From Candidatus Gastranaerophilales bacterium (GTDB lineage Bacteria > Cyanobacteriota > Vampirovibrionia > Gastranaerophilales > Gastranaerophilaceae): a stretch of DNA of 64,000 nt. Positions 8,888 to 16,480 of this stretch are shown piece after piece; the first letter of the stretch is position 1; each line of letters opens with the position of its first letter. The stretch spans positions 62,001 through 126,000 of the forward strand of contig CALUYO010000005.1 of assembly GCA_944325005.1 (NCBI GenBank), given 5' to 3'. Made by a program: the position numbers and the translations under genes. Below the pieces are notes generated by a model. It made no database searches and was not told the origin of the DNA. It saw only the letters and a program-made list of their open reading frames with translations.

Positions 8888-9853
8888 TTACGTTATTTCT
8901 GATAACTTACTGATATCCAGACTGATTATTCCATCAGAGAGAGTTTGCAGCACATGTTTTAAATTTGTTATGTATTCTTTTTTACATAATCCTTTTTTAC
9001 AAAGAGAAATAAGCTTATCTGCCTGAATTTGAGTGTTTTGCGGCATATAGGGATTTTCTTCAATTTGAACTGATATTGGGTAGTGATGTCTTGAATTATT
9101 GCAATAAGAACATTCAAGAGCAAAATTCAAAGAATTATTCATTCCGTTCATGCATTTGGGCAGTAAATGCTCAAAGGTTCCAACAGACGGATGTACCAAA
9201 TTTAGGGCAATAATATTTGATTTTTTTCGTGAATTTTTAACTACGAAAGCACACACTTCATCGCTTGAGCGCGGTAATCTCCTTGCAATTTCAATAATTT
9301 CTTCTTTAAGTTTTTTGTTTTCGATATTTTTTAGAATATTTTTTAATTTATGGATAAAAATTCTTCTTGAAAATGGTTTATGCGGCTCCGGATCAAATAT
9401 TATGTCATTTGTTTTAATCATAAGTTTTCGAAGCTGCCTTGCTGACTTTTTCGGTAAAATGCGTCTGTAAAAGCTGATTTTATTAAATATGATGCTCTGA
9501 ATTTTTACAAGGGCAAGTTCATGTATATCGCGTTTCATTTCTAAAAGTTCTTTGAAATTTTTATCAGGATATTTTGCTGACATGCTTTTGAACATGTTGA
9601 AAACCTGTCTTTCAACGGGGTGCATAATTTTTTCAAAGGGTGCTAATATATGTATTGCTTCTGAGGCAGGGCCTGATAGTTCTTTAATATCCAGAAGTTG
9701 TGAATAAATGTCCGGATGGAGCATCTCCATTCCGCAGCACAGGCATGGAATACGGTAATTGAGCAAATTCTTTAACTCTTTTCTTGTCAGAGGAATTTCG
9801 GGAATTTTACATTTGAACTTAATATTTTCCGTTTTAAATACTTTTTTCTCCAT
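8888..9853 (-). CDS. CxxC / HNH-like protein, 321 aa (intact paralogue)
   Basis: This lineage-specific protein resembles HNH nucleases. An N-terminal CLCCG (about residue 37) may pair with a C-terminal ECSYCNN to form a structural zinc site. Between them FEHLLPKCMNGMNNSLNFAL supplies E-H, P-K and N of the HNH pattern, with HH following at about 258. The middle is helical and strongly basic, fitting nucleic-acid binding. A short NIKFKCKIP element lies near the start. It is the intact counterpart of the split gene downstream. No immunity gene, methylase or integrase is adjacent, so a role in restriction or mobility is not supported. The family call is moderate and the function unknown. Confidence 0.6.
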   Translation of the reverse strand: MEKKVFKTENIKFKCKIPEIPLTRKELKNLLNYRIPCLCCGMEMLHPDIYSQLLDIKELSGPASEAIHILAPFEKIMHPVERQVFNMFKSMSAKYPDKNFKELLEMKRDIHELALVKIQSIIFNKISFYRRILPKKSARQLRKLMIKTNDIIFDPEPHKPFSRRIFIHKLKNILKNIENKKLKEEIIEIARRLPRSSDEVCAFVVKNSRKKSNIIALNLVHPSVGTFEHLLPKCMNGMNNSLNFALECSYCNNSRHHYPISVQIEENPYMPQNTQIQADKLISLCKKGLCKKEYITNLKHVLQTLSDGIISLDISKLSEIT

Positions 9854-9906
9854 ACTTACCCGCCGGGATTAATGCTCAATTATATTATTCCCGTTTATGC
9901 AGAAAT

Positions 9907-10512
9907 TTATACTCCCGGAGGCGGTTGAATGTATAGAGGTTTTAGTTTTCTCCAATTCCCTTCATCATCTTTTTTTTCTGCTAAATCAGCCAGAATTTCT
10001 CCAAGCTGGTAATTTTCAGACTGGTATGAAATTCCGCCGAGAAGCGGTTTTAATTTATCGTCAGTAATTACTGTATAATTTCCTGATTTAATTATCTCCT
10101 GAACTTTTTCAAGCTGGACGGCTCCTTTAATCTCTCCGTCGCAGTATAAATAAGCACAATTTTTTCTCGCATCAAGAGCAACAAGCGGATTTTTTTTAGC
10201 CAGCTGTGCCAGAATTTCAAGAGAAGATATTCCTGCAGTTTTGCAGTTCAACTGCTGAGCCATTACACGAGCAACTGTTACGCAGGCGCGTATTCCGGTA
10301 AAACTTCCAGGTCCTATATTTACTGCTATAAGATTAATATTCTGCGGTTTTATATTATTTTCTGATAAAATCTCCTGTAATGTTGAGATTAAAAATGCAG
10401 AATGATATTTATTATCTTTGTTTTCAACAATTCGGGATGAAAGAATATTCCCGTCACGTTTTAAAACTGCATACATTTTATCAAGACAAGTGTCAAATGC
10501 CAGTGTTATCAT
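9907..10512 (-). CDS. tsaB: tRNA threonylcarbamoyladenosine biosynthesis protein TsaB
   Basis: TsaB is the partner of TsaD in making the t6A base at position 37 of ANN-decoding tRNAs. The sequence shows the ASKHA-fold start MITLAFDTCLDKMYAVL and the family hallmark NIGPGSFTGIRACV at about residues 65-79, followed by GISSLEILAQ and LDARKNCAYLY. At 201 aa it is slightly short in the C-terminal lobe, as many TsaB are. Its ATG overlaps the stop of tsaE by four bases, so the two are translationally coupled at the end of a yebC - GGDEF - tsaE - tsaB run. Confidence 0.93.
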   Translation of the reverse strand: MITLAFDTCLDKMYAVLKRDGNILSSRIVENKDNKYHSAFLISTLQEILSENNIKPQNINLIAVNIGPGSFTGIRACVTVARVMAQQLNCKTAGISSLEILAQLAKKNPLVALDARKNCAYLYCDGEIKGAVQLEKVQEIIKSGNYTVITDDKLKPLLGGISYQSENYQLGEILADLAEKKDDEGNWRKLKPLYIQPPPGV

Positions 10513-10970
10513 TTTGATAGGCCCTCAATTATTTCATCTTTTCCGGCTGATTCAAATTCATATGTTCTTGAATCATCGTCATTATATTTTACGTTAATTT
10601 TTATATGATCAAACGGAGCTTCATTTTGATTAAATTCAGCCCATTCTACAAAAGTAGCCTGTTTGCCTTCCGAGTATTCCCTCAATTCATCATAAATAGT
10701 TTTTATTCCTTCATTTTCAAGCCTGTAAAGGTCAAAATGGTAAATAGGAATTGAACCTGTATGATATTCGTTAAGAATTACAAAGCTCGGACTTGTTACT
10801 TTTTCCTTTACATCAAGTGCATCTGCCACAAGTTTTACAAAAGCTGTCTTACCTGCGCCGATTTCTCCGTAAAGGTTAATAAAGCACCCGTCTTTAATTA
10901 GCGATGCGAATTTATATGCAAGTCTTTTTGTATCTTCAAGGTTATGGCATATCTGCTGAAATTTCTTCAT
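10509..10970 (-). CDS. tsaE: tRNA threonylcarbamoyladenosine biosynthesis ATPase TsaE
   Basis: TsaE is the small P-loop ATPase of the TsaBDE complex for t6A. The Walker A motif GEIGAGKTAFVK lies near residue 33, and TSPSFVILNEY and HFDLYRLE follow, both typical of the family. I choose the ATG at 10970 (MKKFQQICHN) rather than upstream codons, because the extra 26 residues (to 11048) are very basic, lie inside the GGDEF gene and do not match the family. With this start it overlaps the 3' end of the GGDEF gene by about 29 bases and the start of tsaB by four. Confidence 0.92.
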   Translation of the reverse strand: MKKFQQICHNLEDTKRLAYKFASLIKDGCFINLYGEIGAGKTAFVKLVADALDVKEKVTSPSFVILNEYHTGSIPIYHFDLYRLENEGIKTIYDELREYSEGKQATFVEWAEFNQNEAPFDHIKINVKYNDDDSRTYEFESAGKDEIIEGLSK

Positions 10971-12291
10971 ATACTTCTGCCCTGTTCCTTCCGTTTTCTT
11001 TGGCTTTATATAATGCTTTATCTGCCTTTTGCAATACTTTTTTTTCATTATCTCCGTTAGTATATTCAGAGATGCCTAAGCTTATTGTAACACTAATAAT
11101 TTTTTCATTTGCGTCTGCATTAATTTTTGAAATATCTATTTTAGTATTTTCAACAGCTTTTCGAAGCCTTTGAGCGACCATTTCAGCCTCTTCAAGTTTT
11201 GTGAATGGCAGAATTATCGCAAATTCTTCGCCGCCGTATCTTCCGGCAATATCGTAATCTCTCAGCTGGTGTTTAATTACTGCTGATACGTGTTTTAAAG
11301 CTAAATCGCCTGCAGCATGACCGTAAGTATCGTTTACATTTTTAAAATAATCGATATCAGTCATAATTACGCAAAGGTTGCGTTTTTGACGTTTTGCTCC
11401 CGAAACTTCCTGCTTAATTCTTTCTTCCAGCTGGCGTCTGTTATAGAAACCTGTAAGGGCATCAAGTGTTGCGTGTTTTAGAATTTCAGCATAAACGTTT
11501 GCCCTGTTGATAGTTGTTGCGGCTTGATTTGTAAGCTGCTCAAGATAGCTGATTTCTTTTTCACTAAGAATATTGTCTGTACTTTTTGTGACAATGCAGC
11601 CAAGGAGCTTATTCTCGCTTATAAGAGGAAACAATCCGATTTTTTTATCAGGAGTTAAAACGTATTCTGATTTGTTATGAAGGCATTTTAACAGTTCAAA
11701 AATTTTTTCATCCTTGCAGGCAGAAGGCCAAACAAGTTTATTATTTATAAAAATGTAGATTAAATGCCCGCATACAAATTTGTCAATCATTTCACCTATA
11801 ATAGGGATTATGTAGCTGTTTTCATATTGTGTTTCTATAATTTTTGCTATATTTTTCATCGCATCATGGAAATCAATATTTTTTTGCATCTTTTCAGAGA
11901 GAATAACATTTTGTATCTTTAGAGAAATCAGGTATGAGGCCACATTTAAAAATTCAAGTCCGTCATTCTCAGGTATTTTTGCAAAATCAAGCATTCCTAT
12001 TAGTTTTTGTCCCTGATAAAGTGCATAGAATAATTTATTATTTTCTAATATATACTTTTTACCTTTTAATAATTCAAATGTTTTGTATAGCTTTTTAGCG
12101 TTATTTTTATCGCCAAATTCGTCTATTGACATCCAGCTTTTGGAAAAATCCCTTAAGCATTCGGAGGTAAAGTCATAAATATAAATGTTTACGGTCTGAA
12201 AAATCTCTTCAAGAATACGTGTAATACCCTGAGCATTACACGTATCATTAAGTTTTATTGATAAATTCTCAATATCTTTTAATTTCTGCAT
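10942..12291 (-). CDS. GAF-like sensor with GGDEF diguanylate cyclase domain
   Basis: This enzyme makes cyclic di-GMP from two GTP. The C-terminal domain begins at about residue 277 (LDALTGFYNRRQLEE) and has the active-site loop GGEEF near 353, with DIDYFKNVNDTYGHAAGD upstream. An RDYD five residues before GGEEF matches the inhibitory I-site (RxxD), so feedback inhibition by product is likely. The N-terminal 270 residues lack membrane helices and look like one or two GAF-type sensory domains. The gene overlaps yebC by one base and tsaE by about 29, so it is co-transcribed with housekeeping translation genes. No PilZ or EAL protein was seen in the window. Cyclic di-GMP often controls type IV pili, which are prominent here. 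Confidence 0.9.
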   Translation of the reverse strand: MQKLKDIENLSIKLNDTCNAQGITRILEEIFQTVNIYIYDFTSECLRDFSKSWMSIDEFGDKNNAKKLYKTFELLKGKKYILENNKLFYALYQGQKLIGMLDFAKIPENDGLEFLNVASYLISLKIQNVILSEKMQKNIDFHDAMKNIAKIIETQYENSYIIPIIGEMIDKFVCGHLIYIFINNKLVWPSACKDEKIFELLKCLHNKSEYVLTPDKKIGLFPLISENKLLGCIVTKSTDNILSEKEISYLEQLTNQAATTINRANVYAEILKHATLDALTGFYNRRQLEERIKQEVSGAKRQKRNLCVIMTDIDYFKNVNDTYGHAAGDLALKHVSAVIKHQLRDYDIAGRYGGEEFAIILPFTKLEEAEMVAQRLRKAVENTKIDISKINADANEKIISVTISLGISEYTNGDNEKKVLQKADKALYKAKENGRNRAEVYEEISADMP

Positions 12292-13040
12292 TATGAATCC
12301 AGTTTTTGCAATATATCATCGGAAATATCAAAGTTAGCATAAACATTTTGAACATCATCATGTTCTTCTAATTTGTCGAGCAATTTAAGGATCTGATCAG
12401 CAGTTTTTTCATCCGTAACTTCTACTGTATTCTGCGGAATTCTTGTAAGTTCAGAAGATACGCTTTTGAACCCTTCTGCTTCAAGACCTTCAACAACTGT
12501 CTGGAAATTTTCAGGAGAGGTGATTACTTTATATTGACCTTCATCCTCTGTTACATCTAGCGCATCAAGGCTTATAGCCGCTTCAAACAGTTTGTCAAAA
12601 TCAACACTTTCATCAAAAGTTATAACGCCGCGCTGGTCGAACATCCAGCCTACACAACCGGTTGCGCCTAAACTTCCGTTATATTTTGTGAAGAAACTTC
12701 TTATGTCTCCGGCTGTTCTGTTTCTGTTATCGGTCATTGCTTCGATAACAACAGCAACACCGCCGGGTGCATATCCTTCATAGATTAATTCTTCGTAATT
12801 ATCAGCAGAACCTGCTCCGGCTCCTTTTTCAATTGCTCGTTTAATATTATCGTTTGGCAAGCCGGCTGCTTTAGCTTTTTCAATAGCAGTTCTTAAACGA
12901 AAATTGCCGGCGGGGTCAGGACCGCCGAGTCTTGCTGATACAATTAATTCTCTTGAATACTTCTGAAAAACAACTGCACGTTGTGAGTCTACTTTAGCTT
13001 TTTTATGTTTAATTGTTGACCATTTTGAGTGTCCTGACAT
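12291..13040 (-). CDS. yebC: YebC/TACO1-family translation factor
   Basis: The 249-aa protein starts MSGHSKWSTIKHKKAKVDSQ and carries RELIVSARLGGPDPAGNFRL, PNDNIKRAIEKGAG, YEGYAPGGVAVVIEAMTDNR and GCVGWMFDQRGVI, all diagnostic of YebC. Members were long annotated as DNA-binding regulators. More recent work on the family assigns a role on the ribosome in relieving stalls, notably at proline runs. That is of interest here because the six prepilin leaders encode PPP. It heads the minus-strand run yebC - GGDEF - tsaE - tsaB. Length and motifs are normal. Confidence 0.95.
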   Translation of the reverse strand: MSGHSKWSTIKHKKAKVDSQRAVVFQKYSRELIVSARLGGPDPAGNFRLRTAIEKAKAAGLPNDNIKRAIEKGAGAGSADNYEELIYEGYAPGGVAVVIEAMTDNRNRTAGDIRSFFTKYNGSLGATGCVGWMFDQRGVITFDESVDFDKLFEAAISLDALDVTEDEGQYKVITSPENFQTVVEGLEAEGFKSVSSELTRIPQNTVEVTDEKTADQILKLLDKLEEHDDVQNVYANFDISDDILQKLDS

Positions 13041-13108
13041 ATTTATACCTCGTTTATCTTATACTTTATAACCTTATTTTAACACAAAAATTCATTATAT
13101 GTTATTTT

Positions 13109-13717
13109 CTAAAAAAGATATTCACCGTGCAAATCGCTTCCGCCGGTTTTTATTAGATGATATTTATCGGCAATTTTTTCTACAGTTTCTGCTTTATGAA
13201 ATTTTATAATACCCCTATGCCTTTTATACGGGTAATAAACCTCAAGCCCGTCAAGCCCGTATGAAATTAATTTTTTTATAAATCCTTCAAAATTAACAGC
13301 CCAGCAGCAGGCAGGATGTGCAAGTACTGCAATCCCTCCGGCATTATGAATTGCGTTTATTAATTTTTTTATATCCCGCTTTGAAAATATGCGCACAATA
13401 TCTAATTCTGTTTCTTTTTTTGATTTGGCGCAGAATGAAAGAAGTTCTGCATTGTTAACGTCAATATTATAAGCAAGAAGATGCATAAATACATAACCGC
13501 ACCACACATCAAATTCTACGGCCGGAATTAAAATATCGTCCTTGACCAGCTTGTGTGCCTCAACTGTGTTATGATCACAAATAGCTATTTTTTTGTATCC
13601 CTTTTCTCTTGCTTGACGTAAAATATCAAATACATCAGCTTTTCCGTCTGAAAAATCAGTATGTATATGCAGGTTCACTTTATTATTTAAAAAATCTTCT
13701 TTTGTAAAATTTTTCAT
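13109..13717 (-). CDS. PHP-domain metal-dependent phosphoesterase
   Basis: The PHP motifs are present in order: NLHIHTDFSDGK (motif I, HxH), CDHN (motif II), a central metal-binding region, AVLAHPACC (motif III) and GGSDLHG (motif IV). The 202-residue protein resembles YciV-type phosphoesterases acting on nucleotides or short RNA and is not fused to a polymerase. I start at the ATG at 13717 (MKNFTKEDF). A TATAAT lies 15 bases upstream, so the 5' leader is very short. It is divergent from the membrane-protein gene at 13765. The specific substrate cannot be told. Confidence 0.85.
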   Translation of the reverse strand: MKNFTKEDFLNNKVNLHIHTDFSDGKADVFDILRQAREKGYKKIAICDHNTVEAHKLVKDDILIPAVEFDVWCGYVFMHLLAYNIDVNNAELLSFCAKSKKETELDIVRIFSKRDIKKLINAIHNAGGIAVLAHPACCWAVNFEGFIKKLISYGLDGLEVYYPYKRHRGIIKFHKAETVEKIADKYHLIKTGGSDLHGEYLF

Positions 13718-13764
13718 ATTTGTAATAAAATTATTATACAATAAAATTATTTAACAGGAGAGTT

Positions 13765-14751
13765 ATGGCTAAAGTTGATAAAAGCGTCTGGGTTATTTTT
13801 TTTGAAGGTATAAAAATTTATGCTTTAAATATTCATAAATTCTTGTTATATATGACTTTTCCTGTTCTGGGACAAATATTAGGTATGTTTATGATATTTG
13901 GCTTAACTTACTGGTATACCCAAAATCTTCAGGATTTAACGGATAAATATCCCTCATTGAATAATATGTCAACTATGCTTGTTTGTATAGCATTAACTGT
14001 TATTCCGGGGCTTTTAATCTGGGCAAAAGCATTCTGGGATTATCTTGTTTCATACGGAGCTTTAAATTCTATGACTGACGGATATTTAAATACCGGCAGA
14101 GTTTATGATTTCAAGGCTCATAACAGTGTTGTGATAAATAAAACATTTTCTTTTATATTTTTATGGTTTTTGTTTAGTATTTTTACCTTAATTGCGGTGA
14201 TTCCTGTTTTTTGGATTATAGGTTTCGTATTTTTTATTTACTTTATCTTAATTTTTCAGGTGTTTACATTTGAAAACGGGCTGTCACCTGTGGGATATTT
14301 TAAAAGAAGTTTAATGCTTATTAAAGGGAAATTTGCGCGTACATTTCTTTTGATGACGCTTCTTGTTATTTTTACTTATTATTTATTGCCGGCCGGATTA
14401 GGAGTAATTTTTGATGCATCTAATTTAACACAAAAACTTGCAAAGATTTTTGAAGTTTGGGCATATAGTTTACCGCTGGAACCTCTTGAACCGTTTAAAG
14501 TTACTCCGGCATTAATCGGTAGTGAACTCGTTAAGGAACTTATATTTTTTATTGTTGTAGGTTTTACTTTGCCGGTAAGGAGTATTTGCTGGACATTGTG
14601 GTATAACAATCTTACTTCAGACAGTGATGTTTTGCCTGTAAAATCTAAAAAGAAATCTAAAAAAACTACGGCAAAAACTTTCAAAATCGAAAAAAGAGGG
14701 ATTGATCCCGAGATTATAAGACGTGCAAGACTGGAGGATGATGAATACTAG
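13765..14751 (+). CDS. multi-pass membrane protein of unknown function, 328 aa
   Basis: I do not recognise a named family. There are about six hydrophobic segments: around residues 22-48, 70-90, 125-170 (probably two), 190-215 and 255-275. A basic lysine-rich C-terminal tail (KSKKKSKKTT) is probably cytoplasmic. The layout resembles DUF-type membrane proteins with glycerophosphodiester-like or transporter-accessory folds, but no motif supports a function. The start ATG has AACAGGAGAG before it. The next small gene starts four bases after the stop, so they form an operon leading into rph. Confidence 0.75.
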   Translation: MAKVDKSVWVIFFEGIKIYALNIHKFLLYMTFPVLGQILGMFMIFGLTYWYTQNLQDLTDKYPSLNNMSTMLVCIALTVIPGLLIWAKAFWDYLVSYGALNSMTDGYLNTGRVYDFKAHNSVVINKTFSFIFLWFLFSIFTLIAVIPVFWIIGFVFFIYFILIFQVFTFENGLSPVGYFKRSLMLIKGKFARTFLLMTLLVIFTYYLLPAGLGVIFDASNLTQKLAKIFEVWAYSLPLEPLEPFKVTPALIGSELVKELIFFIVVGFTLPVRSICWTLWYNNLTSDSDVLPVKSKKKSKKTTAKTFKIEKRGIDPEIIRRARLEDDEY

Positions 14752-14754
14752 GTT

Positions 14755-14970
14755 ATGTTTATCTGCAAGAACTGTAAATCTGTTGATAAATTTGAATTGA
14801 TGTTTTCACCTGACTATCGCGGGGAAAAGAAGTTTTTGCAGGAATATAACAAAAACGGCGATATTGAAATTACTGTTGACGGGTACAAGTTTATTCCTGA
14901 TTTGCAGTTTATGAACGACCATGCTGTATGCAGATATTGCGGACAAATTTATATGTGGGACTATGAATAA
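14755..14970 (+). CDS. small zinc-ribbon protein, 71 aa
   Basis: The protein has CKNC at residues 4-7 and CRYC near 61-64, which can bind one zinc as a four-cysteine ribbon. Between them is a compact acidic and aromatic region. It lies four bases after the membrane-protein gene and 12 bases before rph, so it is probably co-expressed with both. Such small ribbons often bind RNA or partner proteins. The function is unknown. Confidence 0.7.
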   Translation: MFICKNCKSVDKFELMFSPDYRGEKKFLQEYNKNGDIEITVDGYKFIPDLQFMNDHAVCRYCGQIYMWDYE

Positions 14971-14982
14971 GAGGATAAATTA

Positions 14983-15687
14983 ATGAAAAGAGAAGGCAGA
15001 GCTAATAATGAAACAAGAGAAATAAAATTTACTAAAGATTATACGAAGCATGCTTTGGGTTCGGTGCTTGTTGAATTTGGTGATACAAAGGTGATTACAA
15101 CCGCATCTGTTGAAGAGGGCAAACCAAAATGGATGGATAAGGATGAAAAAAGAGGATGGATTACCGCAGAATACTCTCTTCTCCCGTCTGCACCAAATAC
15201 AAGATGCCAGCGTGAGAGAACCAAAATTTCAGGCAGAACTCAGGAAATTCAAAGACTTATAGGAAGAAGCCTTAGAGCATGTGTTGATCTTGAAAAAATA
15301 CCTGACTTGACAATAACAATAGATGCGGATGTTATTCAAGCAGATGGCGGAACAAGGACTGCAAGTATTTGTGGCGGCTTTCTTGCACTTAAAATTGCTG
15401 TTGAAAAATTAATGGCAAATGGCACTCTGGAAGAAAATCCTATAATCGAACCTGTGGGAGCGATTTCTGCGGGAATTGTTGATGGAGAAGTAAGACTGGA
15501 TCTGGATTATATTGAGGATTCTCATGCACAGGTGGACAGTAATGTTGTCCTTACAAAAAGCGGAAAAATAATTGAGTTTCAAACAACAGCAGAAGGCGAG
15601 CCATACGAACAACAACAAATGCTGGAGATTTTTAAAACCGCTCAAGAAGGAATAAAAAAAATAGTTGCGATGTATGATTTAATTTAG
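14983..15687 (+). CDS. rph: ribonuclease PH
   Basis: RNase PH trims tRNA 3' ends by phosphorolysis. The 234-aa protein has the family signatures MKREGRANNETREIKF, GSVLVEFGDTKVITTASVEE, AEYSLLPSAPNTR, RTQEIQRLIGRSLRA and DADVIQADGGTRTASICGG. Length is normal. The start has GAGGATAAATTA upstream. It is the last gene of the run starting at 13765. Both phosphorolytic exonucleases (pnp and rph) are thus within 10 kb but not in one operon. Confidence 0.97.
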   Translation: MKREGRANNETREIKFTKDYTKHALGSVLVEFGDTKVITTASVEEGKPKWMDKDEKRGWITAEYSLLPSAPNTRCQRERTKISGRTQEIQRLIGRSLRACVDLEKIPDLTITIDADVIQADGGTRTASICGGFLALKIAVEKLMANGTLEENPIIEPVGAISAGIVDGEVRLDLDYIEDSHAQVDSNVVLTKSGKIIEFQTTAEGEPYEQQQMLEIFKTAQEGIKKIVAMYDLI

Positions 15688-15749
15688 TATAATATTTGAG
15701 TATAGAAAAAGGTATTTAACTTAGACACGAAAATTAACGAAAGGGGAAA

Positions 15750-16058
15750 ATGATGAAAAAATTATTGATTGCTTCTTTAGTATTGGTTATGTGCGGTGCA
15801 GCTGCTGTTTATGCTGCTGATTCAGAACCTACAACTTACACAGAACAGTTTATTCAAAAGCATACACAGAAAATTGTAGATAAAGAAAAACAATTACAGC
15901 AGGAACAGCAGGCAAGAGAAGAAGCTCGTGCAAAACAAAAAGAGGAACTTCAAAAGAAAATTGAAGCAAACCAAAAAGCAAGACAAGATGCTGCTAATGC
16001 AAGAAAACAAAAAATAGAAAAGAAAAAACAACTCTGGAATGAATTAATTTCTGAATAA
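15750..16058 (+). CDS. small exported coiled protein A, 102 aa
   Basis: A clear Sec signal peptide (MMKKLLIASLVLVMCGAAAVYA, cut after AYA-type residues) precedes an almost purely Gln, Lys, Glu, Ala and Arg region that should form one long helix or coiled coil, ending KKQLWNELISE. AAGGGG lies five bases before the first ATG. The next gene, 12 bases on, has the same design and the same IEKKK ending, so they are diverged tandem copies. The function is unknown; a periplasmic or surface-associated role follows from the signal peptide. Confidence 0.75.
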   Translation: MMKKLLIASLVLVMCGAAAVYAADSEPTTYTEQFIQKHTQKIVDKEKQLQQEQQAREEARAKQKEELQKKIEANQKARQDAANARKQKIEKKKQLWNELISE

Positions 16059-16069
16059 GGAGAAATTTT

Positions 16070-16393
16070 ATGAAGAAAAAATTAACTTTATTGTTAGCAG
16101 TAGCTATAATGTCTATGTCTTCAGTATATGCAGCAGAGGCTCAAGGTCCTATTTCAAAATGGCTAGACAATTTGACTGGTTCTGTTGCTCAAAAAGAGCA
16201 GAGAGCTCATCAAAAATCCGTTGAACGTCAGCAAAAATTAGCAGCTAAGCAGAAGGCTAGAGAACAAAAAATTGCAAAGAAGAAAGCTAAAGCAAGGCAA
16301 AAGCAATTGGAACGCCAGAGAAAACAACAGCAACAGCAAAGAAAAATTGAAAAAAAGAAAAGTTTAATAAAAGAATTGTTCTCAAATGATTAA
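16070..16393 (+). CDS. small exported coiled protein B, 107 aa
   Basis: The signal peptide MKKKLTLLLAVAIMSMSSVYA is followed by a very basic, Gln- and Lys-rich helix containing runs such as RQRKQQQQQRKIEKKK and ending IKELFSND. It parallels protein A just upstream (shared KxR repeats and the IEKKK-xLxxEL ending), but is more basic, so the two may differ in partner. It has GGAGAAATTTT before the ATG and a good terminator after the stop. Confidence 0.75.
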   Translation: MKKKLTLLLAVAIMSMSSVYAAEAQGPISKWLDNLTGSVAQKEQRAHQKSVERQQKLAAKQKAREQKIAKKKAKARQKQLERQRKQQQQQRKIEKKKSLIKELFSND

Positions 16394-16401
16394 TTTAAAA
16401 A

Positions 16402-16428
16402 GCCGTCATTTACAAATGGCGGCCTTTT
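16402..16428 (+). terminator. intrinsic terminator after the exported coiled proteins
   Basis: Stem GCCGTCATTT / AAATGGCGGC (one G-U pair) with a two-base centre, followed by CTTTTTG. Confidence 0.75.
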
Positions 16429-16480
16429 TGCATTCAATAAAACTCTGTGATACAATTATTATAAAAAGCGGAGTTATTTT

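Noticed and set aside
7464-9853. HNH-like genes as a restriction-modification or toxin system
   Set aside because: No methylase, specificity subunit or immunity gene is adjacent, and the HNH cysteines are partly degenerate; only the family resemblance can be supported.
10970-11048. Upstream start of tsaE at 11048
   Set aside because: The extra residues are a basic stretch inside the cyclase gene with no family similarity; ATG 10970 begins the family sequence.
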